Notes: generated by a model from the sequence alone, not told the origin. A DNA stretch of 64,000 nucleotides from Cellulophaga algicola DSM 14237 (GCF_000186265.1 NC_014934.1:2294001-2358000), one strand, 5' to 3'; positions 25,912-36,388 are shown, numbered from the stretch's first letter. Translations and numbers: made by a program.

Positions 25912-27369
25912 TTAAATTTCTTTTCTCATTCGTGCTACAGGGATGCTTAATTGTTCTCTGTATTTTGCTACCGTTCTTCTTGCGATAGGGTAGCCTTTCT
26001 CTTTTAAAATATCTGCGAGCTTATCATCTGTAAGAGGTTTTCTTTTTTCCTCTTCTCCAATTACATTTTCTAGTATTTTCTTAATCTCTTTGGTAGATAC
26101 ATCCTCTCCTTGATCATTTTTCATGGATTCAGAGAAGTATTCTTTTATTAATCGAGTACCGTAAGGAGTGTCTACATATTTACTATTGGCAACTCTTGAA
26201 ACTGTAGAAACATCCATTTGTATGGTATCTGCAATATCTTTAAGAATCATAGGGCGTAAATTTCGCTCATCACCAGTCAGAAAATATTCTTCTTGATAAT
26301 GCATAATTGTATTCATTGTAATGAATAGTGTTTGTTGTCGTTGCTTAATGGCGTCAATGAACCATTTTGCAGCGTCTAATTTTTGCTTTATAAATAGAAC
26401 CGTATCTTTTTGTGATTTAGATTTTTCTTTGGCATTTTTATACCCTTCGAGCATGTTGTTGTAGCCCCTAGAAACATGAAGTTCTGGAGCGTTTCTGCCA
26501 TTTAAAGTTAATTCTAGTTCTCCGTCAATAATTTTTATAGAAAAATCAGGGACAATATGTTCAATCATTCGGGTATTACCGGAATAAGATCCTCCTGGTT
26601 TGGGGTTTAATTTTTCTATTTCTGAAATAGCTTTTTTTAAATCCTCTTCAGTGATATTATGTTTCTGAATTAATTTTTGATAATGTTTTTTTGTAAACTG
26701 ATCAAAAGATTTTTCTAAAATAGTAATAGCTAATTCAATACTTGGCGTAATCTCTTTGCGTTTTAACTGTATGGTTAAACACTCTTCTAAAGATGTGGCA
26801 CCAACACCTGGCGGGTCTAATTCTTGAACTGTTTTAAGAACTTTTTTAATAGTTTCTGCTTCAGTATATACATTCTGAGTAAATGCTAAATCATCTAGGA
26901 TGTCATTTATTGGCCTACGGATGTAGCCGCTTTCATCTACACTACCTACTAAAAATTCTGCAATTGACCATTCATCGTCACTTAAATAAATGGTGTTTAA
27001 TTGATTTATTAAATATTGATTAAAAGAAGTTCCAGCAGCATAGGGTACTGTTTTTTCTTCATCATCGGCACTGTAATTATTGGCTTGAGTTCTGTATTCA
27101 GGGATTTCATCATCACTTAAATATTCATCAATATTTATATCTTCTGCATTGATGCTTTCGCTATCTGTTTCATCGTTAAACTCATCCTCATATTCATCAT
27201 CAAAATCATCTGATTCTTCTTTTCCAGTTTCTAATGCTGGGTTTTCCTCTAACTCCTGCTTCAGGCGTTGTTCAAACGCTTGCGTAGGCAGTTGAATCAG
27301 TTTCATCAACTGTATTTGTTGAGGAGAAAGTTTCTGCGATAATTTAAAAGATAAATGTTGTTTTAGCAT
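25912..27369 (-). CDS. rpoN: RNA polymerase sigma-54 factor
   Basis: A 485-residue sigma-54. Region I is the Gln/Leu-rich start (LSFKLSQKLSPQQIQLMKLIQLP). An acidic region II follows (EESDDFDDEYEDEFNDE, residues about 50-85). The core-binding domain has LDPPGVGATSLEECL. The DNA-binding part has MDVSTVSRVANSKYVDTPYG and the C-terminal RpoN box ARRTVAKYRE. It directs transcription from -24/-12 promoters and needs an enhancer-binding ATPase, none of which is in the window. It follows asnS by 42 bases on the same strand and is probably cotranscribed. Confidence 0.97.
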   Translation of the reverse strand: MLKQHLSFKLSQKLSPQQIQLMKLIQLPTQAFEQRLKQELEENPALETGKEESDDFDDEYEDEFNDETDSESINAEDINIDEYLSDDEIPEYRTQANNYSADDEEKTVPYAAGTSFNQYLINQLNTIYLSDDEWSIAEFLVGSVDESGYIRRPINDILDDLAFTQNVYTEAETIKKVLKTVQELDPPGVGATSLEECLTIQLKRKEITPSIELAITILEKSFDQFTKKHYQKLIQKHNITEEDLKKAISEIEKLNPKPGGSYSGNTRMIEHIVPDFSIKIIDGELELTLNGRNAPELHVSRGYNNMLEGYKNAKEKSKSQKDTVLFIKQKLDAAKWFIDAIKQRQQTLFITMNTIMHYQEEYFLTGDERNLRPMILKDIADTIQMDVSTVSRVANSKYVDTPYGTRLIKEYFSESMKNDQGEDVSTKEIKKILENVIGEEEKRKPLTDDKLADILKEKGYPIARRTVAKYREQLSIPVARMRKEI

Positions 27370-27411
27370 GAAAATAATGTGCTATAAAGCTTATAAGGTT
27401 ATATTCTAATT

Positions 27412-28845
27412 TTAGAACTCTGCATTTTGTGGCGTTCTAGGGAAAGGTATAACATCTCTAATATTACCCATTCCTGTAGCGAAAAGAACTAATCTTTCAA
27501 AACCTAATCCAAAACCACTATGTACAGCTGTACCAAACTTCCTAAGGTCTAAGTACCACCATAATTCTTCTTCGTCAATGCCTAGTTCTTTTATTTTTTC
27601 TAATAAAACATCTAAACGTTCCTCACGTTGAGAACCGCCAACGATTTCTCCAATTCCAGGAAATAGAATATCCATTGCCCTTACGGTTTTACCGTCATCA
27701 TTTAAACGCATATAAAATGCTTTTATTTTGGCAGGGTAGTCAAACAAAATTACAGGACACTTAAAATGTTTCTCTACAAGGAAACGTTCATGCTCACTTT
27801 GTAAGTCTGCTCCCCATTCCTCAATAATATATTTAAATTTCTTTTTCTTATTAGGTGTGCTGCTTTTTAAAATATCTATTGCTTCCGTATATGAAACTCT
27901 TTTAAAGTTATTTTCTGCAACAAACTTTAGTTTTTCAATAAGTGGCATATCGCTTCGCTCTGCCTGAGGTTTAGATTTTTCTTCATCTATTAAGCGTTGT
28001 TCTAAAAATTTCAAATCTTCAGCACAGTGCTCCAATATATAATTAATAACATCTTTGATAAAATCTTCTGCAAGATCCATATTTGCATCTAAGTCGTTAA
28101 ATGCAACTTCAGGTTCAATCATCCAGAATTCTGCTAAATGCCTAGAAGTATTAGAGTTTTCAGCTCTAAAAGTGGGTCCAAAAGTGTATACTTTTCCTAA
28201 TGCCATAGCATACGTTTCGGCCTCTAATTGACCAGAAACAGTTAAGTTTGTTTCTTTACCAAAAAAGTCTTGTTTAAAATCTATCTCTCCTGCGTCATTT
28301 AAAGGTGGTTTTTTCTGATCTAAAGTAGATACTCTAAACATTTCACCAGCTCCTTCAGCATCAGACCCTGTAATAATTGGGGTATGTACGTTGTAGAATC
28401 CGTTATTTTGGAAATATCTATGAACTGCAAATGACAGCGTGGAGCGTACTCTCATTACGGCTGCAAACGTATTGGTGCGCACTCGTAAATGTGCTTTTTC
28501 TCTTAAAAATTCTAAAGAGTGCTTTTTTGGTTGAATAGGGTAGGTATCCGGATCAGAAACACCCAAAACAACCAACTCTTTAACTTGAATTTCTACACTT
28601 TGCCCTCTTCCTTGACTCTCTACTAGCGTACCAGAAATTTTAACTGCGGCTCCTGTAGAAACTTTTTTCAGTAACGCTTCATCAAAATTTTCAAAATCAA
28701 CAACACATTGAATATTGTTAATGGTAGAGCCATCGTTCAAGGCAATAAATCTGTTGCTTCTAAAAGTTTTTACCCATCCATTGATGGTAACTTCTTGTAA
28801 GGAAAGGTTTGAAGAAAGTAATTCTTTTATGCTGTGTGATTTCAT
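27412..28845 (-). CDS. asnS: Asparaginyl-tRNA synthetase
   Basis: A 477-residue class IIb synthetase. The N-terminal OB-fold has [22 protein letters not shown] and binds the anticodon. Class II motif 2 is [25 protein letters not shown] and motif 3 is [10 protein letters not shown] near the C-terminus, with [11 protein letters not shown] in between. It charges tRNA-Asn directly, so this organism need not rely on amidation of Asp-tRNA-Asn. The length is typical. It lies upstream of rpoN. Confidence 0.97.
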   Translation of the reverse strand: MKSHSIKELLSSNLSLQEVTINGWVKTFRSNRFIALNDGSTINNIQCVVDFENFDEALLKKVSTGAAVKISGTLVESQGRGQSVEIQVKELVVLGVSDPDTYPIQPKKHSLEFLREKAHLRVRTNTFAAVMRVRSTLSFAVHRYFQNNGFYNVHTPIITGSDAEGAGEMFRVSTLDQKKPPLNDAGEIDFKQDFFGKETNLTVSGQLEAETYAMALGKVYTFGPTFRAENSNTSRHLAEFWMIEPEVAFNDLDANMDLAEDFIKDVINYILEHCAEDLKFLEQRLIDEEKSKPQAERSDMPLIEKLKFVAENNFKRVSYTEAIDILKSSTPNKKKKFKYIIEEWGADLQSEHERFLVEKHFKCPVILFDYPAKIKAFYMRLNDDGKTVRAMDILFPGIGEIVGGSQREERLDVLLEKIKELGIDEEELWWYLDLRKFGTAVHSGFGLGFERLVLFATGMGNIRDVIPFPRTPQNAEF

Positions 28846-28949
28846 TTGATAATTTTGTTGCTATTTGTATGCGCGATGGTCTGTGTACTGATAAAGCAAT
28901 TTATTTGCTTATATCAATTTTAGCCTATCCTAAATTTATTTCTAAATAA

Positions 28950-28957
28950 CAAATATA
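28950..28957 (-). promoter_or_regulatory. Candidate -7 element for asnS
   Basis: On the minus strand TATATTTG matches TAnnTTTG, about 105 bases before the asnS ATG. An A/T-rich short hairpin (CCTTTTT/AAAAAGG) lies directly upstream. No clear -33 TTG. Confidence 0.4.
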
Positions 28958-29015
28958 GCCTTTTTGTCAAAAAAGGTTTTAGTTGTTCAAACGATAAAAT
29001 TCGTTTTTTTTATAT

Positions 29016-31409
29016 TTAATCTTTAAAATTGTCTTCGTCTTTTGGTAAGATGTCTATCTGTGGTTCTTTTAATACTGTTTTATTTGCAATGTTGCGTTCC
29101 AGTGACAATAATAGAGATGGAAGCAATATTAAGTTTGCTAACATCGCAAATAATAATGTTGCGGAAACCAACGCTCCTAAAGCTACAGTGCCTCCAAAGC
29201 TTGAAATTGTGAATACGGAAAACCCGAAAAATAAAACAATTGAAGTGTAGAACATACTAACACCAGTTTCTTTTAAAGCAGCATAGACAGACTTTTTGAT
29301 GCGCCAATTATTGGCCGTCAATTCTTGCCGGTATTTTGCGAGGAAGTGTATAGTGTCATCTACAGAAATACCAAATGCAATACTGAAAACTAATATCGTA
29401 GAAGGTTTAATGGGTACGCCCACAAAACCCATTAGACCTGCAGTAATTACTAGCGGTAAAAGATTGGGGATTAATGAGATTATAATCATCTTAAAAGATC
29501 GGAACAGATAAGCCATAAATAAGGCTATAAGGCCAATAGCTAACGCTAAAGACATAACTAGGTTGTTTACTAAATATTTTGTTCCTTTTAGAAAAATTAA
29601 AGCACTACCTGTCATGTAAACGGTATAGCGATCCGGAGGAAATATTTTATCTATATTCTCCTTTAGTTTACCTTCAATTGCTTCCATTCGGATGGTTTTA
29701 ACATCCTTCATGTAGGTCGTAATTCGTGCTATTTGCCCAGTAGTGTCCACAAAACTTTTCAATAAATTTCCATTACCAGATGATTTTCGAGCAATATCCA
29801 TTATAAAAGTATTTTCCTGTGAAGTAGGGAGTTGGTAGTATTTTGGAATTCCGCTATAAAATGCTTGTTTTGAGTATTTTACTAAATTTACGGCAGATAT
29901 AGGGCGAGATAATTCTGGGATCTCATGAATCACATCGCTTAATTCATCCATCTTTTTTAAGGTAGATGGTTTTAGAACCCCTTTTTTACGTTTTGTGTCT
30001 ATAATAATTTCTACGGGCATAATGCCATCAAACTCTTGTTCAAAAAAGCGAATGTCTCTAAAAAACTCAGTTTTCTTCGGCATGTCCTCTATGGGACTTC
30101 CTGAAATATCAATTTGATAAATACCAATGATACTAAGCACCAAAAGGCAAATGGATACAATGTATACGGAGATTCTTTTTTCGCGGACTATGTATTCCAT
30201 CCAGTTGACAAACGTATCAATCCAGCGTGTGTTTAAATGCTTTAGGTGCTTTGTTTTGGGTAACGGCATAAAACTATATGCAATTGGAATTATTAAAAGA
30301 GAGAGTATAAAAATTCCTATAATATTGATGGAAGCAACAATACCAAATTCTTTGAGAAGCTGACTGTCGGTAACAATAAATGTGGCAAAACCAGAGGCAG
30401 TTGTAATGTTTGTCATCAAAGTTGCATTTCCAATTTTGGAAATTACACGCTGTAATGATAAGGCTTGATTGCCATGTTTTTTGACTTCTTGTTGGTATTT
30501 ATTTATTAAGAAAATACAATTCGGAATCCCGATTACAATTATTAAAGGAGGGATTAATGCAGTAAGAACAGTAATTTCAAATTGTAATAAACCTAATACA
30601 CCAAAAGACCACATTACGCCAATAATAACAACACACATAGAAATTAACGTGGCTCGGAAACTCCTAAAAAAGAAAAAGAAGATTAGCGAAGTTACCCCTA
30701 AAGCTGCAAGTATAAATTTTCCAATCTCTTGAATGATACTCTCGGAATTCATGGTACGGATGTAGGGCATTCCTGAAACATGCACATCTAGATTGGTCTC
30801 ATCTTCAAAATTTTTCACTAATTGATTCAGGTCTTCTATGATAAAATCTTTCCGTGCAGAAGTATTGACAATGTCTTTGTCTAAATAGACAATAGTTCTA
30901 ATAGTTCTAGTTTCTTTATTATAAATTAAATCTTCGTAAAACGGGAGATTATTAAATAAGTGAGAAGTTAAAGTGTCTATTTCTGACTTTGTGGTAGGTG
31001 TTTTTTTTATAAAAGGTTGCATCACAAAAGCTTGTTTTACCGTGTCTTTTATAAGCTCTTGTAAATTGTCTGTAGATAATACAAAGTCTACTTCTGGGAA
31101 TGCGGCTAATTGTTTGCTAAACTTGTTCCAGCGGTTAAATTTTGCAGGGGTAAAAAGTGTTGAATCTTTTACACCCAGTACCACAACGTTTCCTTCCTCT
31201 CCAAAAGTTTTCAAAAAAGATTGGTACTGTACATTTACAGGGTGATGATCGGGTAATAAATTTGCTTGCGAACTAGAAAATCGCATTTTATCCCACTGTA
31301 AGGCTAGAAACACAGTTAGAGCAATGACTAGAAAAAGAATTAGTATTCTATTTCTTAGAATGATATTTGCGGTTTTTGCCCAGAAACCTTTAGTTAATTT
31401 AGCAACCAT
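29016..31409 (-). CDS. RND/MMPL superfamily exporter
   Basis: A polytopic protein of 797 residues. It begins with a TM helix (RILILFLVIALTVFLAL), then a periplasmic loop of about 200 residues, then a block of TM helices, and this pattern is repeated in the second half: the two-fold RND/MMPL design (12 predicted TM in all). Conserved pieces are LIPPLIIVIGIPNCIFLINKY in the first half and FSIAFGISVDDTIHFLAKYRQE in the second, where the paired Asp may relay protons. It resembles the predicted exporters of the RND superfamily that move lipids or hopanoids. The frame extends to an ATG at 31460, but the ATG at 31409 (MVAKLTKGFWAK) gives the better start and avoids a polar tail. Substrate unknown. 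Confidence 0.9.
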   Translation of the reverse strand: MVAKLTKGFWAKTANIILRNRILILFLVIALTVFLALQWDKMRFSSSQANLLPDHHPVNVQYQSFLKTFGEEGNVVVLGVKDSTLFTPAKFNRWNKFSKQLAAFPEVDFVLSTDNLQELIKDTVKQAFVMQPFIKKTPTTKSEIDTLTSHLFNNLPFYEDLIYNKETRTIRTIVYLDKDIVNTSARKDFIIEDLNQLVKNFEDETNLDVHVSGMPYIRTMNSESIIQEIGKFILAALGVTSLIFFFFFRSFRATLISMCVVIIGVMWSFGVLGLLQFEITVLTALIPPLIIVIGIPNCIFLINKYQQEVKKHGNQALSLQRVISKIGNATLMTNITTASGFATFIVTDSQLLKEFGIVASINIIGIFILSLLIIPIAYSFMPLPKTKHLKHLNTRWIDTFVNWMEYIVREKRISVYIVSICLLVLSIIGIYQIDISGSPIEDMPKKTEFFRDIRFFEQEFDGIMPVEIIIDTKRKKGVLKPSTLKKMDELSDVIHEIPELSRPISAVNLVKYSKQAFYSGIPKYYQLPTSQENTFIMDIARKSSGNGNLLKSFVDTTGQIARITTYMKDVKTIRMEAIEGKLKENIDKIFPPDRYTVYMTGSALIFLKGTKYLVNNLVMSLALAIGLIALFMAYLFRSFKMIIISLIPNLLPLVITAGLMGFVGVPIKPSTILVFSIAFGISVDDTIHFLAKYRQELTANNWRIKKSVYAALKETGVSMFYTSIVLFFGFSVFTISSFGGTVALGALVSATLLFAMLANLILLPSLLLSLERNIANKTVLKEPQIDILPKDEDNFKD

Positions 31410-31522
31410 GTTATTTTTTAAAAATTGGGGTAAAGGTAGAAAATGATTACGGGTAATCACAGTATTCTATTAAGGTAATAGCTACTTTTAATACTAATTT
31501 TATGAAATTTATGAATTAACAT

Positions 31523-31552
31523 AAAAAAAAGGGCAACTATTTTGTTGCCCTT
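31523..31552 (-). terminator. frr terminator
   Basis: On the minus strand a 7-bp stem GGGCAAC/GTTGCCC with a 6-nt loop is followed by a run of eight U. It closes the pyrH-frr transcript. Confidence 0.9.
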
Positions 31553-31577
31553 GTAGAGTTTTGAATTAAAAGTGAAA

Positions 31578-32135
31578 TTATACTTTCATTATTTCGGCTT
31601 CTTTAACCGTTAAAACTTCTTCTATTTTTCTTGAAAATTTATTGGTAAGCTCCTGTATATCTGCTTCTGCATTTTTCTTTAAATCTTCAGATGCGTCATC
31701 AAGAGCTCTAATTTCTTTATTTGCCTCTTGTCTAGCATTACGGATACCTACCTTAGCATCTTCAGCTTCACCTTTTGCTTGCTTTGCTAAATCTCTTCTG
31801 CGTTCTTCTGTTAGAGGTGGTACGCTAATGATAATAAAATCACCATTATTCATCGGGTTAAAACCAAGATTGGCAATCATTATCGCTTTTTCAATAGGTT
31901 GTAACATGTTTTTTTCCCAAGGTTGTACGGTTAGCGTACGAGCATCTGGGGTACTCACATTGGCAACTTGTGCTAGAGGAGTTTGAGAGCCGTAATAATC
32001 TACCATTACGCTAGATAGCATAATTGGATTCGCTTTTCCTGCTCTAATTTTTGCAAACGCTTTTACTAAATGGTCAATTGACCCATTCATGCTTTCGTTG
32101 GTACTGTCTAGTATAAATGTAATTTCTTCGTTCAT
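31578..32135 (-). CDS. frr: Ribosome recycling factor
   Basis: A 185-residue protein, the family's usual length, forming a three-helix bundle plus beta domain. Seen: KIRAGKANPIMLSSVMVDYYGS, NVSTPDARTLTVQPW, PPLTEERRRDLAKQAK and the helix VGIRNARQEANKEIR. With EF-G it splits the ribosome after termination. It lies 43 bases downstream of pyrH and the two are cotranscribed, as in most bacteria. Confidence 0.97.
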   Translation of the reverse strand: MNEEITFILDSTNESMNGSIDHLVKAFAKIRAGKANPIMLSSVMVDYYGSQTPLAQVANVSTPDARTLTVQPWEKNMLQPIEKAIMIANLGFNPMNNGDFIIISVPPLTEERRRDLAKQAKGEAEDAKVGIRNARQEANKEIRALDDASEDLKKNAEADIQELTNKFSRKIEEVLTVKEAEIMKV

Positions 32136-32178
32136 TTTATTTCTTTTTTAATAGCTGTTGCATGTCATATGCCAATCT

Positions 32179-32886
32179 CTAATTATCTACAACAGTCCCA
32201 ATGTTTTCTCCCGAAACTAGTTTTAATAAATTACCTTTTTTATTCATATCAAAAACAACTATAGGTAATTCATTTTCTTGACTTAACGTAAATGCTGTTG
32301 TATCCATTACTTTTAAGCCCTTACTTAAAACATCTTTAAAGGTTATGGTATCAAATTTAGTAGCTGTTTTATCTTTTTCTGGGTCAGAGGTATAAATACC
32401 ATCTACTCTTGTTCCTTTTAATATTACATCAGCTTCAATCTCTATCGCTCTTAAAACTGCAGCAGAGTCTGTAGTAAAATAAGGATTTCCAGTTCCTCCT
32501 CCAAATATAACAACTCTTCCTTTTTCTAAATGGCGCATTGCTCTTCTGCGAATAAAAGGTTCTGCTACTTCATTTATTTGAATTGCAGATTGTAACCTTG
32601 TTTGAATACCGGCTTCTTCTAAGGCGCTCTGCAAAGCAAGGCCATTGATAACTGTAGCCAACATTCCCATATGATCACCTTGTACGCGATCCATGCCATT
32701 ACTTGCGCCTGCAAGGCCTCTAAAGATATTTCCTCCGCCAATGACAATAGCGACTTCAATTCCTTTATCAATTACTTCTTTTATTTCTTCAGCATATTCT
32801 GCCAACCTTTTTGGGTCAATTCCGTATTGTCGTTCACCCATTAAGGCTTCGCCGCTTAATTTTAAAAGAATTCTTTTATACTGCAT
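32179..32886 (-). CDS. pyrH: UMP kinase
   Basis: A 235-residue amino-acid-kinase-fold enzyme that phosphorylates UMP to [12 protein letters not shown] and [10 protein letters not shown] form the nucleotide-binding loops; [18 protein letters not shown] and [13 protein letters not shown] are typical of bacterial PyrH. It is hexameric and allosteric in the family. It is upstream of frr. A TAnnTTTG-type -7 box lies 25-32 bases before the start. Confidence 0.97.
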   Translation of the reverse strand: MQYKRILLKLSGEALMGERQYGIDPKRLAEYAEEIKEVIDKGIEVAIVIGGGNIFRGLAGASNGMDRVQGDHMGMLATVINGLALQSALEEAGIQTRLQSAIQINEVAEPFIRRRAMRHLEKGRVVIFGGGTGNPYFTTDSAAVLRAIEIEADVILKGTRVDGIYTSDPEKDKTATKFDTITFKDVLSKGLKVMDTTAFTLSQENELPIVVFDMNKKGNLLKLVSGENIGTVVDN

Positions 32887-32910
32887 GGTTCGGATTTAGT
32901 TAAACTAGTG

Positions 32911-32918
32911 CAAAAATA
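32911..32918 (-). promoter_or_regulatory. Candidate -7 element for pyrH-frr
   Basis: Minus strand TATTTTTG matches TAnnTTTG, 25-32 bases upstream of the pyrH ATG. The -33 region is weak (TTC rather than TTG). Confidence 0.45.
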
Positions 32919-32997
32919 ATCAAAATATTTTACGAGAATAGTCCAATAATAATTAATTACCATCCTAATTATTTCTAAAAACATTCTGTACTGTTAT

Positions 32998-33025
32998 ATT
33001 ATTTTAATAATCTTGTTAAAATAAT
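32998..33025. repeat. AT-rich inverted repeat upstream of the M61 gene
   Basis: Arms ATTATTTTAA (32998-33007) and TTAAAATAAT (33016-33025) with an 8-nt loop, 44 bases before the M61 start. It could be an operator or simply reflect the high AT content. Confidence 0.35.
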
Positions 33026-33068
33026 AACAAATACTCTCAAGGTTTTAATAATTATGAATACAATTTAT

Positions 33069-34934
33069 ATGAAAAAAATAGGCTTTTTTATAGCATTATC
33101 AATTTTAATGCAAGCTTGTGGTTCCTCTAAAAGTTTAGTAACTGCAGATAAAAGTATAATTAAAGTAAAGTTAGATTTAGTAACTGTTTTAGAAGATAAA
33201 GTTTTAGTAGAAGTAGACCCAGGAGCATTTTCAGCTAATGAAGTTTTATTCTTTATCCCCAAAACAGTACCTGGAACCTATAGTACAGATAACTATGGTA
33301 AATACATAGAAAATTTTAAAGCTTTTGATTACAAAGGAGCAGAGTTATCCGTTTCTAAAAAAGATGATAATACGTGGGTAATTACCAATGGCGCTAGTTT
33401 AGATAAGGTTTCATATTACGTAAATGATACGTATGATTCTGAATCTGAAGTAGAAAGTGCCGTTTTTTCTCCTTCTGGAACCAATATTCTTAAGGATCGT
33501 AATTTTATGCTTAACCTTCATGGGTTTGTTGGTTATTTTAAGGGTTTAACGGAGGTTCCGTATGAATTATCAATTTTGCATCCTGCTAATTTGAAGGCCA
33601 CCACTTCCTTAAAAGAAACCAACTCTAAAAAGGTTGCAGGCTTAGATGTTTTTTATGCAAGTAGGTATTTTGAAGTTACAGATAACCCTATTCTTTACGC
33701 TAAAGCGGATGTTGCTTCGTTTGAAGTGAATGGTATTACAGTTAATTTAAGTGTTTATTCGCCTAATGGGTTATATAAAGCTTCTGCTTTAAAAGATAGA
33801 ATGTTTAAAATGATGTCTGCTCAAAAAACTTTTCTAGGGGATGTTAATAGCACAAAAGAATATAATATTTTATTGTATTTATCTGAATTAGAAAATGACG
33901 CAAGTGGTTTCGGTGCTTTAGAGCACCATACATCTACGGTTGTAGTTTTGCCAGAACAAATGGATCAAGTTAGGTTGGAGCAGGCGTTAGTAGATGTCGT
34001 TTCTCATGAGTTCTTTCATATTGTTACTCCGCTAAGTGTACATTCTGAAGAAATTCAATATTTTGATTTTAATGATCCTAAAATGTCTAAACACCTTTGG
34101 ATGTATGAAGGAACAACAGAATATTTTGCTAATTTATTCCAAATACAACAAGGTTTAATCAGTGAAGAGGAGTTTTATGAACGTATTATGGGTAAAATGT
34201 TGAACGCTAAGCGTTATGATGATACGATGTCATTTACGGTCATGAGTGAAAATATTTTAGATGATCCTTATAAAGACAATTATGGTAATGTATATGAAAA
34301 GGGTACCTTAATTAATATGGCTTTGGATATCACATTACGCGATTTAAGCGAAGGAGAAAAGAGTGTTCTTTGGTTGCTAAAAGAATTATCTAAGAAATAT
34401 GGTGATGCTATTCCGTTTAAAGATGATGCTCTTATCGGAGAGATTGTGAGTATGACATATCCAGAAATTGCGGACTTTTTTGCGGCTAATGTAGTTGGGA
34501 CCACTCCAATTGATTATAATGACTATTTGTCAAAGGTGGGTCTTGAACTCGGTACAGTTGAAGAACAAAGTGGTTATTTTTTAAAGGGTGATGTGCCTTT
34601 TATAGATGTCGATCAAGCTAATAATAATGCTGTTTTTGTTAGAGAAAATATTGAATTAAATAGTTTTTTTGTTGCTATAGGATTGAAAGGCGGAGATGTC
34701 TTTAAGTCTATTGATGGCACAGAAATTACATTAGAAAGTCTAAGACCAATTATAGGACAGAGTTTTGGCTGGCCAACAGATAAGTTGGTAACTATCGTGG
34801 TAATGCGTAATGGGGAAGAATTAACATTGACGGGTAAAGCAGGTATTCCTGTTGTAAAGGTTGATAAAATTAAATCTAAGGACAATGTTACCGATGCACA
34901 ATTGCAATTAAGACAAGTATGGATGAAAGGGTAG
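33069..34934 (+). CDS. M61 family metallopeptidase with PDZ domain, lipoprotein
   Basis: A 621-residue glycyl-aminopeptidase-like lipoprotein. The signal ends at MQA-Cys (residue 17 from the chosen start), followed by GSSKS. An N-terminal all-beta domain comes first. The zinc motif HEFFH (His313) and the downstream third ligand Glu in WMYEGTTEYFANL fit the M61 peptidases. The C-terminal third has a PDZ-type segment (FFVAIGLKGGDVFKSIDGTEI). The ATG at 33054 is an alternative start five codons upstream, but 33069 gives the cleaner signal peptide. It is a single gene with its own terminator. Likely role: peptide trimming in the periplasm or at the cell surface. Confidence 0.9.
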   Translation: MKKIGFFIALSILMQACGSSKSLVTADKSIIKVKLDLVTVLEDKVLVEVDPGAFSANEVLFFIPKTVPGTYSTDNYGKYIENFKAFDYKGAELSVSKKDDNTWVITNGASLDKVSYYVNDTYDSESEVESAVFSPSGTNILKDRNFMLNLHGFVGYFKGLTEVPYELSILHPANLKATTSLKETNSKKVAGLDVFYASRYFEVTDNPILYAKADVASFEVNGITVNLSVYSPNGLYKASALKDRMFKMMSAQKTFLGDVNSTKEYNILLYLSELENDASGFGALEHHTSTVVVLPEQMDQVRLEQALVDVVSHEFFHIVTPLSVHSEEIQYFDFNDPKMSKHLWMYEGTTEYFANLFQIQQGLISEEEFYERIMGKMLNAKRYDDTMSFTVMSENILDDPYKDNYGNVYEKGTLINMALDITLRDLSEGEKSVLWLLKELSKKYGDAIPFKDDALIGEIVSMTYPEIADFFAANVVGTTPIDYNDYLSKVGLELGTVEEQSGYFLKGDVPFIDVDQANNNAVFVRENIELNSFFVAIGLKGGDVFKSIDGTEITLESLRPIIGQSFGWPTDKLVTIVVMRNGEELTLTGKAGIPVVKVDKIKSKDNVTDAQLQLRQVWMKG

Positions 34935-34952
34935 TGCGCTTTTATTAAACCG

Positions 34953-34988
34953 ATAAAAAAAAGGAACGCGCGAGCGTTCCTTTTTTTG
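34953..34988 (+). terminator. Terminator of the M61 gene
   Basis: A GC-rich 7-bp stem GGAACGC/GCGTTCC with a 4-nt loop, preceded by A-runs and followed by seven T. Confidence 0.9.
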
Positions 34989-35349
34989 TATAAATTTTTC
35001 AGTAATTTATGGTTTGCTAATTCCTATAGCTTTCTTTTTATGAAATTAAATGTGCTTAAATTTTAATTGATTTTTATTAGCTTTCGTATTAAGGTGCCTG
35101 CTTGTGTCAAGCAACTTAATCTTTGCTATTGTTGCAGTAAGAATCTCCTACGTATAGTTAACCGCTATTTTTTTAATGCCACAGATGTGGACTATACTTA
35201 GAGTGATAGGGCTTTAATTTGCTACTAAGCTAATTTAATTGTAAAACAAGTTTTTTTAGTAGTAGGGTGTTTAAAGCTATTACCAGGTTTTGAGCTTTAC
35301 TTCTAAATAAAACTATCCTAATTTATTAATGGGGTATTAAAATAGAAAT
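34989..35349. other. Gene-free stretch between two terminators
   Basis: About 360 bases between the M61 and tsf terminators without a reading frame I would call a gene on either strand. It is AT-rich with scattered G-runs (for example TAGTAGTAGGGTG near 35260). I see no tRNA, promoter pair or repeat of useful length in it. Confidence 0.5.
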
Positions 35350-35384
35350 AAAAAAAAGGCCACAAATTGCTTTGTGGCCTTTTT
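35350..35384 (-). terminator. tsf terminator
   Basis: A 9-bp stem GGCCACAAA/TTTGTGGCC with a 4-nt loop, flanked by A/T runs. It ends the rpsB-tsf transcript on the minus strand. Confidence 0.9.
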
Positions 35385-35405
35385 AAATAGTATAATTTTT
35401 TGTAA

Positions 35406-36365
35406 TTACCCTAAAGTAACACGCTTAAATGAAGTTACCGCTAAACCATCTTGTGCAGATGAAACATAAGTAGCAACATTTATTTTTTCATCTTTAATGA
35501 AGTTTTGATCTAATAAACATTGTTCTTGATCAAGACTTGTGTTATCAGAAATAAAACGTTCCATTTTCCCTGGAAGAATTTTATCCCAGATTTTTTCTGG
35601 TTTACCTTCTGCTTTTAATTCCGCTTTAGCAGCTTCTTCAGCATTTGCTATAACTTCAGGAGTTAATTGTCTCATAGAAATGAATTGAGGGACGTTTTTA
35701 AGCGTTTTTCCTAATCTTCCTAACTCTTCATTATCTTTTTCGATAACTGCAATTCTAGCTTCTGTTTCAGCAGAAACAAAAGAAGGATCAAAATCTTTAT
35801 AAGATAGTGTAGTTGCACCCATAGAAGCAATCTGCATAGCAACATCTTTACCAACTTCTTCGTTTTTAGAAGTTAAACCTACTAAGGCAGCAATTTTGTT
35901 GATATGTACATAGCTACCTACATAAGGAGCTTCTAATTTTTCAAATGCAGTAATATCTAATTTCTCACCAATTACACCAGTTTGTTCTACTAGTTTCTCA
36001 GCTACAGTCATTCCGCCAAAATCTGATGCTAAAAATTCCTCTTTAGTGTCAAAGTTTATTGCTTTGTCTGCAAGTTCATTAGCTAGTGCTATAAAGTTTT
36101 CATTTTTTCCAACGAAATCAGTTTCACAACCTAAAACAATAGCAACACCAACAGTATTGTCTGCATTAAGTTTTGCGATGGCAGCACCTTCAGTATTTTC
36201 TCTATCAGCTCTTTTTGCTGCAACTTTTTGACCTTTCTTACGAAGAACGTCAATAGCTTTGTCAAAATCTCCTTCAGCTTCCACTAAAGCATTTTTGCAG
36301 TCCATCATTCCAGCTCCAGTAGCTTTTCTTAACTTATTTACTTCTGCGGCGGTAATTTTAGCCAT
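35406..36365 (-). CDS. tsf: Elongation factor Ts
   Basis: A 319-residue EF-Ts, the guanine nucleotide exchange factor of EF-Tu. The N-terminal UBA-like domain has AAEVNKLRKATGAGMMDCKNAL. The core has the conserved CETDFVGKNENF motif that inserts between EF-Tu helices. The C-terminal end is DGLAVTSFKRVTLG. It lies 113 bases downstream of rpsB, with a strong hairpin in the gap that may reduce read-through into tsf. Confidence 0.97.
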   Translation of the reverse strand: MAKITAAEVNKLRKATGAGMMDCKNALVEAEGDFDKAIDVLRKKGQKVAAKRADRENTEGAAIAKLNADNTVGVAIVLGCETDFVGKNENFIALANELADKAINFDTKEEFLASDFGGMTVAEKLVEQTGVIGEKLDITAFEKLEAPYVGSYVHINKIAALVGLTSKNEEVGKDVAMQIASMGATTLSYKDFDPSFVSAETEARIAVIEKDNEELGRLGKTLKNVPQFISMRQLTPEVIANAEEAAKAELKAEGKPEKIWDKILPGKMERFISDNTSLDQEQCLLDQNFIKDEKINVATYVSSAQDGLAVTSFKRVTLG

Positions 36366-36388
36366 TTTATATATGATTTTAAAAACTA

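Noticed and set aside
35090-35150. Possible repeat of TTGTTGCAGTAA shared with the actA upstream region
   Set aside because: A single 12-mer match in a 64 kb AT-rich window is expected by chance; no flanking similarity.
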